A DNA stretch of 64,000 bases from Mycolicibacterium arenosum (lineage in GTDB: Bacteria; Actinomycetota; Actinomycetes; Mycobacteriales; Mycobacteriaceae). Positions 17,196 through 25,277 of the stretch are shown here, one piece after another. Each line of letters starts with the position of its first letter. Position 1 is the first letter of the stretch. The notes under the pieces were generated by a model. It was not told the DNA's origin and ran no database searches. It worked only from the letters and a program-made list of their open reading frames with translations. Made by a program: the position numbers and the translations under genes. The stretch lies in the NCBI RefSeq assembly GCF_024320865.1, contig NZ_JANDBD010000016.1:1-64000 (forward strand). Reading direction: 5' to 3'.

Positions 17196-18041
17196 CTATT
17201 CCACAGCGGTGAGGACGTTCACCGTGGCTCCATCGTCGGTGGAGCTGTAGATGGCGGTATCTGTGGCGATGTAGACCTGGCCGTCGCCAGCGGCGAGAAG
17301 GGCCTGAGGTTTGGCGTTGAGGGTGTGTCGTGGCTGCCAGGTCTGCCCGTTGTCGGTGCTGATGTAGAGGGTTCCTTCGAGGTCGACTCCGACTAGGGGA
17401 CCGCGCTGGGGCCAGCTGACGAGTACCAGTGCCGGTGCATCGGTGACTGCGGCGAATGTCATTGCGCCGTCGTTGCTTCGCAGGAGCCCTTGGGGTGTGG
17501 TCGCGAGGATCTCATCGGCGTCCGCGGGTGATACTGCGAGGTCGGAGGCAGGGATTCCTGCACGCCGCTGCCAGGATTTCTGATCAAGGCTGACCATCAC
17601 CGTGCCCGACTGGCTGTCGTGACCGTAGACCCGGCCATGGCGGTACTCGAGTGCATGAAAATCGGCGCTGCCGTGCAGCGACAGAGATTCCCAGGAGTGA
17701 CCGGCGTCGAGGCTCTTGATCAGGCCCAAGTGTGGTGGTTGTTGACGGTCAGCCGGATCCGGGTGGCCGCTGGCCAAGAACTCGTCGGGCCCGGTCACGG
17801 TAAAGCCCATGAAGTCCTGGACGAGATCGCCGACTCGCTGTGGCGCCTGATCGGTCCCTGCCGTGTAGAGGCCGTAATGAGTTGCTACATAGAGGGTTTC
17901 ATCGGAAGGATTGATGCCAAGGCCGTGGATATGCACCATCCCCGGCACAATCGCGGGCGGCGCGCTGTCGGGAGCGTTCGACGAACACGCGGCGGTCAGG
18001 GTTCCGGTCAGAATTGCGGCGAGGAATTTGCGGAGCTGCAC
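17196..18041 (-). CDS. BNR/Asp-box beta-propeller lipoprotein (F510_1955-like)
   Basis: 281 residues. A signal peptide with lipobox LTAAC at ~16-20 is followed by a repeat protein with Asp-box-like turns (SLDAGHSWESL, STDNGQTWQ, SSTDDGAT), the pattern of sialidase-like beta-propellers. Close relatives often lie in metal-resistance islands, but catalytic residues of true sialidases are not evident and no activity should be assumed. The start is 24 bases from operator site 2, so expression is probably tied to the same regulator as the NlpC/P60 genes. His residues in VHIHGLG are a possible metal site. Confidence 0.8.
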   Translation of the reverse strand: MQLRKFLAAILTGTLTAACSSNAPDSAPPAIVPGMVHIHGLGINPSDETLYVATHYGLYTAGTDQAPQRVGDLVQDFMGFTVTGPDEFLASGHPDPADRQQPPHLGLIKSLDAGHSWESLSLHGSADFHALEYRHGRVYGHDSQSGTVMVSLDQKSWQRRAGIPASDLAVSPADADEILATTPQGLLRSNDGAMTFAAVTDAPALVLVSWPQRGPLVGVDLEGTLYISTDNGQTWQPRHTLNAKPQALLAAGDGQVYIATDTAIYSSTDDGATVNVLTAVE

Positions 18042-18065
18042 ACTGACACCTTCCGGTCACGGACA

Positions 18066-18088
18066 ATCTACGTAGTGCAATAGTAGAT
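18066..18088. promoter_or_regulatory. CTAC-N11-GTA operator, site 2
   Basis: ATCTAC-N11-GTAGAT with perfect outer arms and an inner CTACGTAG at 18068-18075. It lies 24 bp before the beta-propeller lipoprotein start on the minus strand. Confidence 0.8.
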
Positions 18089-18168
18089 GGGTAGCACGGG
18101 GCAACGGCGCGACGCCGGGTTTGACGCCATGGGCGGCGCTGCGGGTACCGGTGGGTCGTTAAGGCGTC

Positions 18169-18190
18169 TTCATCAAATCTTCATCGGAAC
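18169..18190 (+). promoter_or_regulatory. Two-component response-regulator box, copy 1
   Basis: Tandem 11-bp direct repeat: CTTCATC at 18169-18175 and again at 18180-18186. OmpR/PhoB-type regulators bind such 11-bp tandem repeats. It is about 100 bp before the DUF305 gene. Related copies lie at 20992-21013 and 31245-31266. Confidence 0.7.
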
Positions 18191-18293
18191 ACGAACCGAC
18201 CCATATGCGAAGTCCTGAAGCTGGACAGAGGCGGCGAGAGCGCTCGCCGCGTGGACGCTTGGCGTCACGAAGATGTGTGAGAAAGGATGTGCG

Positions 18294-18983
18294 ATGCAGC
18301 ACAAGCGATTTGGAGTTGGGGTGGCGGCGTTGGCGGTGTCGGCCCTGTTCATTGGCGCCTGTTCGAATGCGGCAACAGACTCTCAGTCATCGACCAGCAC
18401 CACCTCGTCGGCAGCATCGGCATCGCCGAGTGCCGCGAGCAGCGACGCTACCCACAACGACGCTGATGTGACGTTCGCCCAAGGCATGATTCCTCATCAT
18501 CAGCAGGCGATCGAGATGAGCGACATGCTTCTCGGTAAGCAGGGCATCGATCCCGAGGTCATCGCACTGGCGAACGAAATCAAGAACGCACAAGGCCCTG
18601 AGATCGAGACGATGCAGGGCTGGCTCCAGGAGTGGGGAGCGTCGTCCTCGCCTGCACCTGCGCCGACCAGCACCGCAATGCCCGGCCATAATATGCCCGG
18701 CCACCAGATGCCTAGCGGCGACATGGGCGACATGCCTGGTATGGGCGGTGGCGGCCACGGCATGATGTCGGAAGCCGACATGGCTGCGCTGCAGAACGCG
18801 CAGGGTGCAGAGGCGAGCCGACTTTTCTTGACGCAGATGATTGCCCATCACAAGGGCGCAATCATGATGGCGCAGGAGGAGATTGAAATTGGCCAATTCC
18901 CGGCGGCAGTGGAGATGGCGCGAGCCATCGTGTCCTCGCAGCAAGCGGAGATCGACACGATGCAAGGAATGCTGGACAAGTAA
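18294..18983 (+). CDS. DUF305 lipoprotein with Met/His-rich linker
   Basis: 229 residues from ATG 18294, with AAAGGA at the right distance. Signal peptide and lipobox IGAC. Two ferritin-like DUF305 halves each carry a His-His motif (MIPHHQQAIEM and MIAHHKGAIMM). The linker between them is full of Met, His and Gly-Met repeats, a composition typical of periplasmic Cu(I)/Ag(I) binders. DUF305 genes commonly accompany copper resistance, and copper scavenging outside the membrane is the best inference. Regulation: response-regulator box 1 upstream. Confidence 0.9.
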   Translation: MQHKRFGVGVAALAVSALFIGACSNAATDSQSSTSTTSSAASASPSAASSDATHNDADVTFAQGMIPHHQQAIEMSDMLLGKQGIDPEVIALANEIKNAQGPEIETMQGWLQEWGASSSPAPAPTSTAMPGHNMPGHQMPSGDMGDMPGMGGGGHGMMSEADMAALQNAQGAEASRLFLTQMIAHHKGAIMMAQEEIEIGQFPAAVEMARAIVSSQQAEIDTMQGMLDK

Positions 18984-19002
18984 CAGGTCAGAGGCACGAC
19001 GG

Positions 19003-20187
19003 TCAGGTGCGCGCTGAGGCACCCGTGACAGGGAACTCGTCGGCGCGTACCTGAGCAGTGGGTAAGTCGACGGTGAATGTTGCGCCGGCGCCCAGTCCTG
19101 CGCTCGCTACGGAAATGGATCCGCCGTGGGCCTGGACCAGCGCTTTGGCAATGGCGAGCCCTAGACCGGCGCCGCCGTGCTCGCGGTCGCGGGCAGCGTC
19201 TGCCCGATAGAACCGTTCGAACAGTCGGGTGAGGTGCTCGGGGGCAATTCCTTCACCGGTGTCGGCGATGGCGATTCTCAACCGGTCGCCGTCGCGGACA
19301 CAGTTGACGTCGACCGATCCGCCGGACGGCGTGTGCCGCAGCGCATTTTCGAGCAGATTGCCCAGGACTTGGGAGAGTCTTTGCTCGTCGGCCCACAACG
19401 GCGGCAGCGCCTGCTGGAGGCGTAGGCGTAGTGCAACCCCTTTGGTGTCGTAGCGTTCCTGGGCTGCGGCGACGGATTGGCGCGTCAGGCGGTCGACGTC
19501 AATGGTGGCGTACGACATGGACACTGAGCTTTCCTCGGCCTTGGCGAGGGCGGCGACATCATCGGAGAACCGCACCAGCCGGCGGGTCTGGTCGCGCAGC
19601 ATGGCCGCCGTCTGCGGTGTCAAAGTACGCACCCCGTCTTCGAGGGCTTCGATGTAGGCCTCCAGCACCGCGACCGGTGTGCGGATCTCGTGCGCTAGGT
19701 CTCCGAACAGTCGCTGTCGTGTCGAATCAACCGCTTGGAGCCGGGACGCCATCTGATTGAAGGCGGTCGAGAGCGCGTCGAAATCGTCGCCGAGGCGCGG
19801 CGATGACACGCGAATCTCGTAATTTCCTTGAGCGACATCGGTGGCGGCGGAGGCGACCTCGGTGATGGAGCGTTGGAGCCGTCGACTGACGTAGAAGCTG
19901 ACGGCGAGCGCGGCTAACGCCGAGACCGCCAGGGCACCCCCGATGGACATGACCGTGGCGTAGCCGTAGGCCTCCTCGGCATGCACTTCCTCCGGCGAGT
20001 CCATCGGCACCCCCGCGAGGTGAAGATGCTCGCGAAACAGAGGAGGGCCAACGACGGCGGCAACCACTGCGGTCGTCGCGGCCCCAGCGACCAACACAAT
20101 GGCTTGGGCTGCCAGCAGTCGCAGGCCGATACCGGGACGACCCCACCGTCGACGTCGGCGAGGAGTGGGCGCAGGCGGGGGAGTCAC
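19003..20187 (-). CDS. Sensor histidine kinase of the CopRS-like pair
   Basis: 394 residues. First membrane helix at ~20-42, periplasmic loop with several His and Met residues, second helix at ~70-92, then HAMP. The HisKA motif LAHEIRTPVAV places the phospho-His near 165. The ATPase domain has N-box NLLENALRH, G1 DTGEGIA and G2 GAGLGLAIA. The start overlaps the regulator's stop (20184-20187), so they form an operon. The loop composition and the neighbours suggest that it senses copper or silver; this is inferred. Confidence 0.9.
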   Translation of the reverse strand: MTPPPAPTPRRRRRWGRPGIGLRLLAAQAIVLVAGAATTAVVAAVVGPPLFREHLHLAGVPMDSPEEVHAEEAYGYATVMSIGGALAVSALAALAVSFYVSRRLQRSITEVASAATDVAQGNYEIRVSSPRLGDDFDALSTAFNQMASRLQAVDSTRQRLFGDLAHEIRTPVAVLEAYIEALEDGVRTLTPQTAAMLRDQTRRLVRFSDDVAALAKAEESSVSMSYATIDVDRLTRQSVAAAQERYDTKGVALRLRLQQALPPLWADEQRLSQVLGNLLENALRHTPSGGSVDVNCVRDGDRLRIAIADTGEGIAPEHLTRLFERFYRADAARDREHGGAGLGLAIAKALVQAHGGSISVASAGLGAGATFTVDLPTAQVRADEFPVTGASART

Positions 20188-20939
20188 TGTCCCGATCCCA
20201 TCCGGTATCCCACACCTCGCACGGTGGCGATGTAGCGGGGAGAGGCTGCGTCGTCGCCCAGTTTGCGCCGCAGATGGCCGATGTGGACGTCGACGAGATG
20301 CTCGTTGCCGACCCAGGGTCCGTCGCGCACGATTTCAAGTAGTTGTCGCCGGCTGAGCACATTGCCTGGCCGGCCGGACAGAGCTTCGAGAATGTCGAAT
20401 TCTGTGCGAGTCAACAAGATTTGTTCGTCGTCGATGCGTACCTCGCGGGCGGCGACGTCGATGCTCAGCGCGCCGAAGCGACGAGGTGGCGTGACGTCAG
20501 TTTCGGCGGTTGTTGTGGCTGATTGCAGGACGCGGGGTCGACGCAGCATGGCGCGAATGCGCGCGACGAGTTCGCGTGGGCTGAAGGGTTTGGTGATGTA
20601 GTCGTCGGCGCCGACGGTGAGGCCGAGGACTGTGTCGATTTCGGTATCGCGGGCGGTGAGCATGACGATGTAGGCGTCGGAGAATGTGCGCAGTTGCCTG
20701 CAGACTTCCAGTCCATCGATGCCGGGTAGGCCGATGTCGAGGATGACGACATCGGGGTCGAGGTCGCGGGCGACGGCGATCGCGTCGACGCCGTTGGCGG
20801 CCACGACTGCCTCGAACTGCTCGCGTTCTAGATAGCTGGCCACCACTTCGGCCAGGGGCAGTTCGTCGTCGACGACCAGGGCGCGGTATCCCTTCGCCGC
20901 GTCAGGCGGGGTACCCGGAGGGTGCTCCATGGTCATCAT
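20184..20939 (-). CDS. OmpR-family response regulator
   Basis: 251 residues taking ATG 20939; an upstream TTG at 20990 is less likely. Receiver domain with the acidic pair DDE, phospho-acceptor Asp in VVILDIGLPG, Thr/Ala switch MLTA and Lys in TKPFSPRE. The C-terminal winged helix has RRFGALSID and the terminal GVGYRMG. It pairs with the kinase encoded immediately downstream. The 11-bp direct repeats at 18169, 20992 and 31266 are its likely binding sites, one of them in its own upstream region. Confidence 0.93.
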   Translation of the reverse strand: MMTMEHPPGTPPDAAKGYRALVVDDELPLAEVVASYLEREQFEAVVAANGVDAIAVARDLDPDVVILDIGLPGIDGLEVCRQLRTFSDAYIVMLTARDTEIDTVLGLTVGADDYITKPFSPRELVARIRAMLRRPRVLQSATTTAETDVTPPRRFGALSIDVAAREVRIDDEQILLTRTEFDILEALSGRPGNVLSRRQLLEIVRDGPWVGNEHLVDVHIGHLRRKLGDDAASPRYIATVRGVGYRMGSGQ

Positions 20940-20991
20940 GGTGCCTGCTGATGCGGGTGCGGCGGCGCGCGACTGCCGGAGCGGCGGCAAT

Positions 20992-21013
20992 CTTCAGCAG
21001 ATCTTTATCAGAC
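20992..21013 (+). promoter_or_regulatory. Two-component response-regulator box, copy 2
   Basis: CTTCAGC followed 11 bp later by CTTTATC (20992-21002 and 21003-21013). It lies in the divergent region between the response regulator start (20939, minus) and the small membrane gene (21069, plus), so it could serve either or both. Orientation points toward the plus-strand gene. Confidence 0.6.
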
Positions 21014-21068
21014 TCATACCGATTGCGTCCTGGGGGCGGGAGACGCTCACTGCGGAGGTGGGCCTGAC

Positions 21069-21293
21069 ATGCGCTGGCTGATGGACGTCTGCCCGGACAG
21101 TCTCGGATGGGAAGCGTGGCTGATCCTGTGCGCCGTCATTGTCGTGCTGTGGGCCGCCGCTATCGCCGGCGCGGCGGCCCTGTTTCACGCTTCTGGGCGG
21201 CCGTGCCGCAGCGAGCGGCGTAAGGCACCGGAGGAACGCGTACCGGCAGCCTCTCCGGAGAGGACTGACCCGTCAGAGGCGCGGCGGACGTAG
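21069..21293 (+). CDS. Small single-pass membrane protein
   Basis: 74 residues from ATG 21069, preceded by GGAGG. One membrane helix (~18-40, WLILCAVIVVLWAAAIAGAA) and a charged Arg/Pro/Glu tail. Not recognised as a named family. It is divergent from the two-component system and has response-regulator box 2 in its promoter, so it is probably an accessory of the copper response; no function can be assigned. Confidence 0.65.
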   Translation: MRWLMDVCPDSLGWEAWLILCAVIVVLWAAAIAGAAALFHASGRPCRSERRKAPEERVPAASPERTDPSEARRT

Positions 21294-21311
21294 CGCTCGC
21301 CACGAACAAGG

Positions 21312-22721
21312 TCAGTACTCGATCAGGCGCGTGACGTAGGGCGTCATGCCGGAAGTGCGTACGGGGGAGATTTTGACGACGGACCCGGTGTAGGGGGCTT
21401 CGATCATCATGCCGTCGCCGAGGTACATGGCTTCGTGCTGGCTGGCGTTGGGGCCGTAGAAGATGAGATCACCGCGCTGCATCTGCGATGACGGTACTTT
21501 GCGGCCGGCGTTGTACTGAGATCCGGAGTAGTGGTCGAGTTTGATGCCCACGCCGGCGAAGGCATACAGAATGAGGCCGGAGCAGTCGAAGCCGACGGTG
21601 CCGGCTCCTTGATCGATTCCCCGCGCGGGCCCGTTGGCGTTGCCACCACCCCACGAGTAAGGAACGCCGAGTTGGGACATGGCGCGTCGGATCACGAATT
21701 CGGAGGCCTGGCGGCCGTACAGGCGTGGGATGCGTCCGTTGGTGATGCCGGGATCGGCGGCGGCGGTAGCCGGGGAGAGGATGCCCAGTTTGACGAGGAA
21801 GTTTCGGCCCATGTCGGCGGTGAGTTGCAGCGAGGTCGCCATGATCTTGAGGACGGCGTTGATGATGGCTATGGGGTCGCCGGCCACATTGGCGCTGGGC
21901 ACCATCGGCAGCGTGGTGTCCCATTGGCCGGTGCCCGAGCTGTCTGCCGGTGCCGGGGTGGAGCGGTCCCATTGGCCGCTCGGCGGGATTGTGGCGCTGG
22001 GTTGCGCGGCGGTGGGCTGGTGCGCGGTAGCTGCTACCGGTCGGGCAGTAGTGAGTCGGGTTTGTGCGGCGTCGCGTTCGCCGGCCAGCCGTTCGAGGTC
22101 GGACTGCTGAGCGGTGAATGCGCGTTGCGAGGCAATGAGTTCGGCGACTGTACTGTCTTGTCGTCGTTGCGCTTCGGCTGCTGCTGCGTCGGCGTCCAGG
22201 CGGGCCTGTTTGGCGGCTGAGAGTTTGTTGGCGCGTTCAGTCTGGCTTCGGCGAAGATCGTCTTTGACTCTGCTGAAGGCGATGAGATAGGTCTGCTGTG
22301 TCGATGCTGCTGAGAGGATGTCTTCGGGGCTAGTTGCTAGCGGCAGTGTGCGGGAGGGCCCGTTCATGTAGGTGGAGGCGGCGAACTCGTCGAAACGCTG
22401 CTGCGTGGCGTCGATGGCGGTCTGGCTGTCGGCGAGTGCCTGCTCGCTGTCGGCGAGTCTGCGGTGCGCTTGGGAGAGCGCCTCGCGTGCAGTGGCAAGC
22501 TCCACCAGGGCCCCATTGACGCTCTCCTGTTTGTGTTGAATGTCCGCGCCGATATCGGCGACATGCTGGTCTGCTTCGGCGACGGCGGCGACAAGTCCTG
22601 CGACCGTTTCGTTGTCACCATCAGGTTCGCTTTCGTGCCCGGCCGTGGCGATACCCGAGGGGTGAAGCACCAGCATTGACGCCAGCGCCACAGCGGTGAG
22701 AAGTGAAGTGAGGCGCCGCAT
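21312..22721 (-). CDS. RipA-like NlpC/P60 endopeptidase
   Basis: 469 residues from ATG 22721 (AGGAGA five bases upstream), against 472 in M. tuberculosis RipA. Signal peptide ~1-28, long coiled coil ~35-215, Pro/Thr linker ~230-270, then a RipA/RipB-type catalytic domain: SYSWGGG-like substrate groove (PYSWGGGNANG), Cys in VGFDCSGL, His in ASQHEAMYLG, and the C-terminal SGMTPYVTRLIEY ending. It would cleave peptidoglycan stem peptides, chiefly at septa in the family. Operator site 3 lies 88 bp upstream. Because it sits in a mobile island, it is presumably a second copy of a housekeeping enzyme. Confidence 0.92.
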   Translation of the reverse strand: MRRLTSLLTAVALASMLVLHPSGIATAGHESEPDGDNETVAGLVAAVAEADQHVADIGADIQHKQESVNGALVELATAREALSQAHRRLADSEQALADSQTAIDATQQRFDEFAASTYMNGPSRTLPLATSPEDILSAASTQQTYLIAFSRVKDDLRRSQTERANKLSAAKQARLDADAAAAEAQRRQDSTVAELIASQRAFTAQQSDLERLAGERDAAQTRLTTARPVAATAHQPTAAQPSATIPPSGQWDRSTPAPADSSGTGQWDTTLPMVPSANVAGDPIAIINAVLKIMATSLQLTADMGRNFLVKLGILSPATAAADPGITNGRIPRLYGRQASEFVIRRAMSQLGVPYSWGGGNANGPARGIDQGAGTVGFDCSGLILYAFAGVGIKLDHYSGSQYNAGRKVPSSQMQRGDLIFYGPNASQHEAMYLGDGMMIEAPYTGSVVKISPVRTSGMTPYVTRLIEY

Positions 22722-23105
22722 CAGTTCTCCTGTGGGGTGGCTGCCGGTGGCCGCGAGTCGGTCGGGGCAGTGCGCCGAGGTGTCATGTCCCACTGCCTTC
22801 TAGCGCTCTATCTACGTAGTTGCTTAGTACGTAGTTGGAACGTACATCACTGCAGCATCAGGAGAAACGCCTGTCACAGTCTCAACTCGGTAACACCTGA
22901 GCGGGCGTCAGCATGTGTGCTCTTGGGCCCGAGGGGCAGATTCCTTGGACTGATTCGATGGCGCACGCATGAGCGAATCAACATCGGTGGCGCAGCCGCG
23001 GTGAGGTCCCCAGCATCTGAGCTGTTGGCGGCTACATTAGGAAGCTGCAGGGTGCCGCGCTGTGCGAATCGGCCACCTTGTCAGAGCGGGCAGGAGTTGC
23101 GGCGG
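22722..23105. promoter_or_regulatory. Intergenic region with operator site 3 (22810-22834)
   Basis: ATCTAC-N11-GTACGT at 22810-22832, with a second full TACGTAG at 22828-22834, gives a site slightly longer than the others. It lies between the divergent RipA-like gene and blaI. The rest of the 384 bases holds no gene I can support; blaI has its own ribosome site (AGGAG at 23092-23096). Confidence 0.7.
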
Positions 23106-23471
23106 ATGGAACAGCGAGGTTTCGGCGATCTCGAAGCGGTGGTCATGGACTGGGTGTGGGACCACCAGGAGCCGGTCACCGTGCGTGACGTGTTCGAGGA
23201 CTTGTCTCAGCAGCGACCCATCGCGTACACGACGGTGTTGTCGACCATGGACAACCTGTATCGCAAACGGTGGCTCAAGCGGCAGCGCAGCGGCAAGGCC
23301 TATGTGTACCGAGCAGCGATGACTCGTGAGGAGCGCTCGGCGCGTCTGATGAAAGCCGCATTTGACTCCGGCGGCGATACCAATACCGTGCTGGCATTTT
23401 TCCTTGAGCAGATGAGCGCAGAGCAATCCGCGCAATTGAAGGCGGCCCTGCGTAAAGGCCGGCGGTCATGA
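23106..23471 (+). CDS. blaI: BlaI/MecI-family repressor
   Basis: 121 residues, the usual family length. An N-terminal winged helix (FGDLEAVVMDWVWDHQEPVTV, recognition helix AYTTVLSTMDNLYRKRWL) is followed by the dimerisation helices. In the family the repressor is cleaved by its membrane metalloprotease partner after a cell-wall or beta-lactam signal. The gene overlaps the M56 peptidase gene by four bases (ATGA). No beta-lactamase is in the window; the nearby targets are peptidoglycan hydrolases. It is one of two candidates for binding the CTAC-N11-GTA sites. Confidence 0.92.
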   Translation: MEQRGFGDLEAVVMDWVWDHQEPVTVRDVFEDLSQQRPIAYTTVLSTMDNLYRKRWLKRQRSGKAYVYRAAMTREERSARLMKAAFDSGGDTNTVLAFFLEQMSAEQSAQLKAALRKGRRS

Positions 23472-24388
23472 CGACGGCTCTGTGGCTGGTGCTCTACGGC
23501 GCCGTGCTGTCGTGGCTTGCTCCACCGGTACTGCGGCGCCTTACCGGTGGCGGAGTGAGTCCGTCTATGGGTGTGGCCGCCTGGCTGGCCACGGTTGCTG
23601 CCGTGCTTGCGGCGTGGCTTGCGGCAGTGGTGCTGGTGGTCGACGCGACGTCGAACAGCGTGCTGGACGGCTCGGTCGTGACCCTCTGCCTGGAACTGTT
23701 CGGGTTCTCCGATCACACCCCGCTGGCGGGACGCCTCGGGTCCATTGCTCTTATCGGTGGGGGACTGCTGACCTTGGCGGTCGTGGCGCTGCGACTGGGA
23801 CGCTGCCTGGCCAGACTGCGCACCCGAAGCCATGAGCACGCACAGGCCGCGCGGATCGTCGGTCGGCCCACCGACCATCCTCACGTCGTTGTCGTGGAGG
23901 CCGACCTTCCCGCGGCCTACTGTGTCATCGGCCGCCCCCATGCGATCGTCGTGACCTCGGCGGCCGTGAAATCGTTGAACCGGTCGCAACTGAAAGCGGT
24001 TCTTGCGCACGAGGATGCCCACCTGTCAGGGCATCATCACCACATTCTCATGGTGCTGCGTGCCCTCGCCGCCACCCTTCCTCGCCTTCCTTTGTTCGCC
24101 TGCGCGCATCAGGCTGTGGCGGAACTGCTGGAGATGTGTGCCGACGACACCGCCGCTCGTCGCGTCGGGACTCGTCCTTTACTCACGGGGTTGCTTGCGC
24201 TGGCCGGTCACCGACTTCCTGTGGCTGAAGGTCTGGCCGCGGCGGCGACGGCGGTTATCACCCGAGCCGAGCGACTGGTCACCCCGACCCGTCGGCACGT
24301 GAGGTGGCGTCACCGCGCTCTCCTGGTCGCCGCCATCACCACCATGCTCGCCACTCCGGCATTCATTCAGGTGCTCTGCCACCACTAG
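23468..24388 (+). CDS. M56-family membrane metallopeptidase (BlaR1-like, sensor domain absent)
   Basis: 306 residues with three N-terminal membrane helices, a zinc motif AHEDAH (HExxH) near residue 180 followed by a His run, a more distal Glu in LLEMCADD, and a final helix. Typical of short actinobacterial M56 proteins that pair with BlaI, and lacking the extracellular penicillin-binding domain of staphylococcal BlaR1. It presumably cleaves BlaI when the envelope is disturbed; the signal is unknown. Confidence 0.9.
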   Translation: MTTALWLVLYGAVLSWLAPPVLRRLTGGGVSPSMGVAAWLATVAAVLAAWLAAVVLVVDATSNSVLDGSVVTLCLELFGFSDHTPLAGRLGSIALIGGGLLTLAVVALRLGRCLARLRTRSHEHAQAARIVGRPTDHPHVVVVEADLPAAYCVIGRPHAIVVTSAAVKSLNRSQLKAVLAHEDAHLSGHHHHILMVLRALAATLPRLPLFACAHQAVAELLEMCADDTAARRVGTRPLLTGLLALAGHRLPVAEGLAAAATAVITRAERLVTPTRRHVRWRHRALLVAAITTMLATPAFIQVLCHH

Positions 24389-24763
24389 GTGCCGGTCGAA
24401 CCCATCCGCTCTGGGTGCGGGTCGGTGGTGCGCACCTGGACGGACGAGGACCCTTCGGCGGTCAGGTATCTGTCCCCTCAGCAAATCTCTCCCTGGCTGC
24501 CTGATGCCTGGGTCCACAGTGCCAATTATCTCCGTAGTCAAACCGTAGATGACCAGTGCAAAGGCCGGTGTCACCGAGGTTCGAGTGATGGCATACGCAG
24601 CATCGAAATAAGCAGTACGGCAACGTTATCGGGCGAATGATGTAAAGGTACTGATCGCTTCGCGCGGGCCGCCGACGACGACTGTCGCGGGCAGGTCACG
24701 ACACGGCGTCGACTGCACGGCCGCAACTCCGTTCGGCGATCCGCTGCTACAGTCGGCAACATC
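24389..24763. promoter_or_regulatory. Intergenic region with operator site 4 (24528-24550)
   Basis: ATCTCC-N11-GTAGAT at 24528-24550, one mismatch from the consensus. It is 213 bp before the lpqS-like GTG, farther than in the other cases, so a second promoter or a short upstream transcript is possible. A -10-like TACAGT at 24748-24753 fits a leaderless lpqS transcript. No TACCC-GGGTA type RicR box is visible here. No other gene is seen. Confidence 0.65.
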
Positions 24764-25174
24764 GTGAGCTATATCGACGGGAGTTCCTCGCAGCGGCGAC
24801 GCGCAGTCGTCGCTGTGTTCCTCGCGTTCTGGACCATCATTGTGGCTGCGGAATGGGCGCTGCCGGGGACCGAGGCGGCGCCAGCCCACGGACCTCACCC
24901 CCTTGCGAGCGCGGTGGGCGCGCCGGTGGCTGTCCAGCTCGACCATCCGCACATCTCCCAGGGCGGAAGTGCGCCGTCACCGGAGTCTTTTGCTGAAGCC
25001 GTCCTGCCGCGGGGAACAATCACGCTGATTGCCCTGGCCATGGTCAGCGCTCTGGCTGTGTTGCCGGCGCTCTGGCGCTACGCGCCGCTTGCTCCTATTC
25101 GCGGTCCTCCGCGCTCACCCGTCGCACAGACCGGACGGCATGTGCTTGTCCGGCTGTGCATCGCGCGTCGCTGA
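24764..25174 (+). CDS. lpqS: LpqS-like copper-associated envelope protein
   Basis: 136 residues from GTG 24764. N-terminal hydrophobic segment (~13-33), His pairs (HGPH, DHPHIS), the family signature FAEAVLPR, a second hydrophobic segment (~88-107) and the conserved C-terminus RGPP...LCIARR. This matches my memory of M. tuberculosis LpqS, a member of the copper RicR regulon. As in M. tuberculosis, the next genes are cysK2 and an Rv0849-like MFS pump. Here, however, the promoter region carries a CTAC-N11-GTA site instead of a RicR box. Confidence 0.8.
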   Translation: MSYIDGSSSQRRRAVVAVFLAFWTIIVAAEWALPGTEAAPAHGPHPLASAVGAPVAVQLDHPHISQGGSAPSPESFAEAVLPRGTITLIALAMVSALAVLPALWRYAPLAPIRGPPRSPVAQTGRHVLVRLCIARR

Positions 25175-25277
25175 TCGGCTAGCGTCAGGCCCCGTCTTCT
25201 GGACCGGGGGCCGGTGACCGCTGCCCGCCACCAGCAGCCGCGTCAGTCGCGGCGTCAACAGAAGCGATATCCCCGAC

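Noticed and set aside
17196..18041. Calling the beta-propeller lipoprotein a sialidase
   Set aside because: Asp-box turns are visible but not the catalytic Arg triad and Tyr/Glu pair of sialidases.
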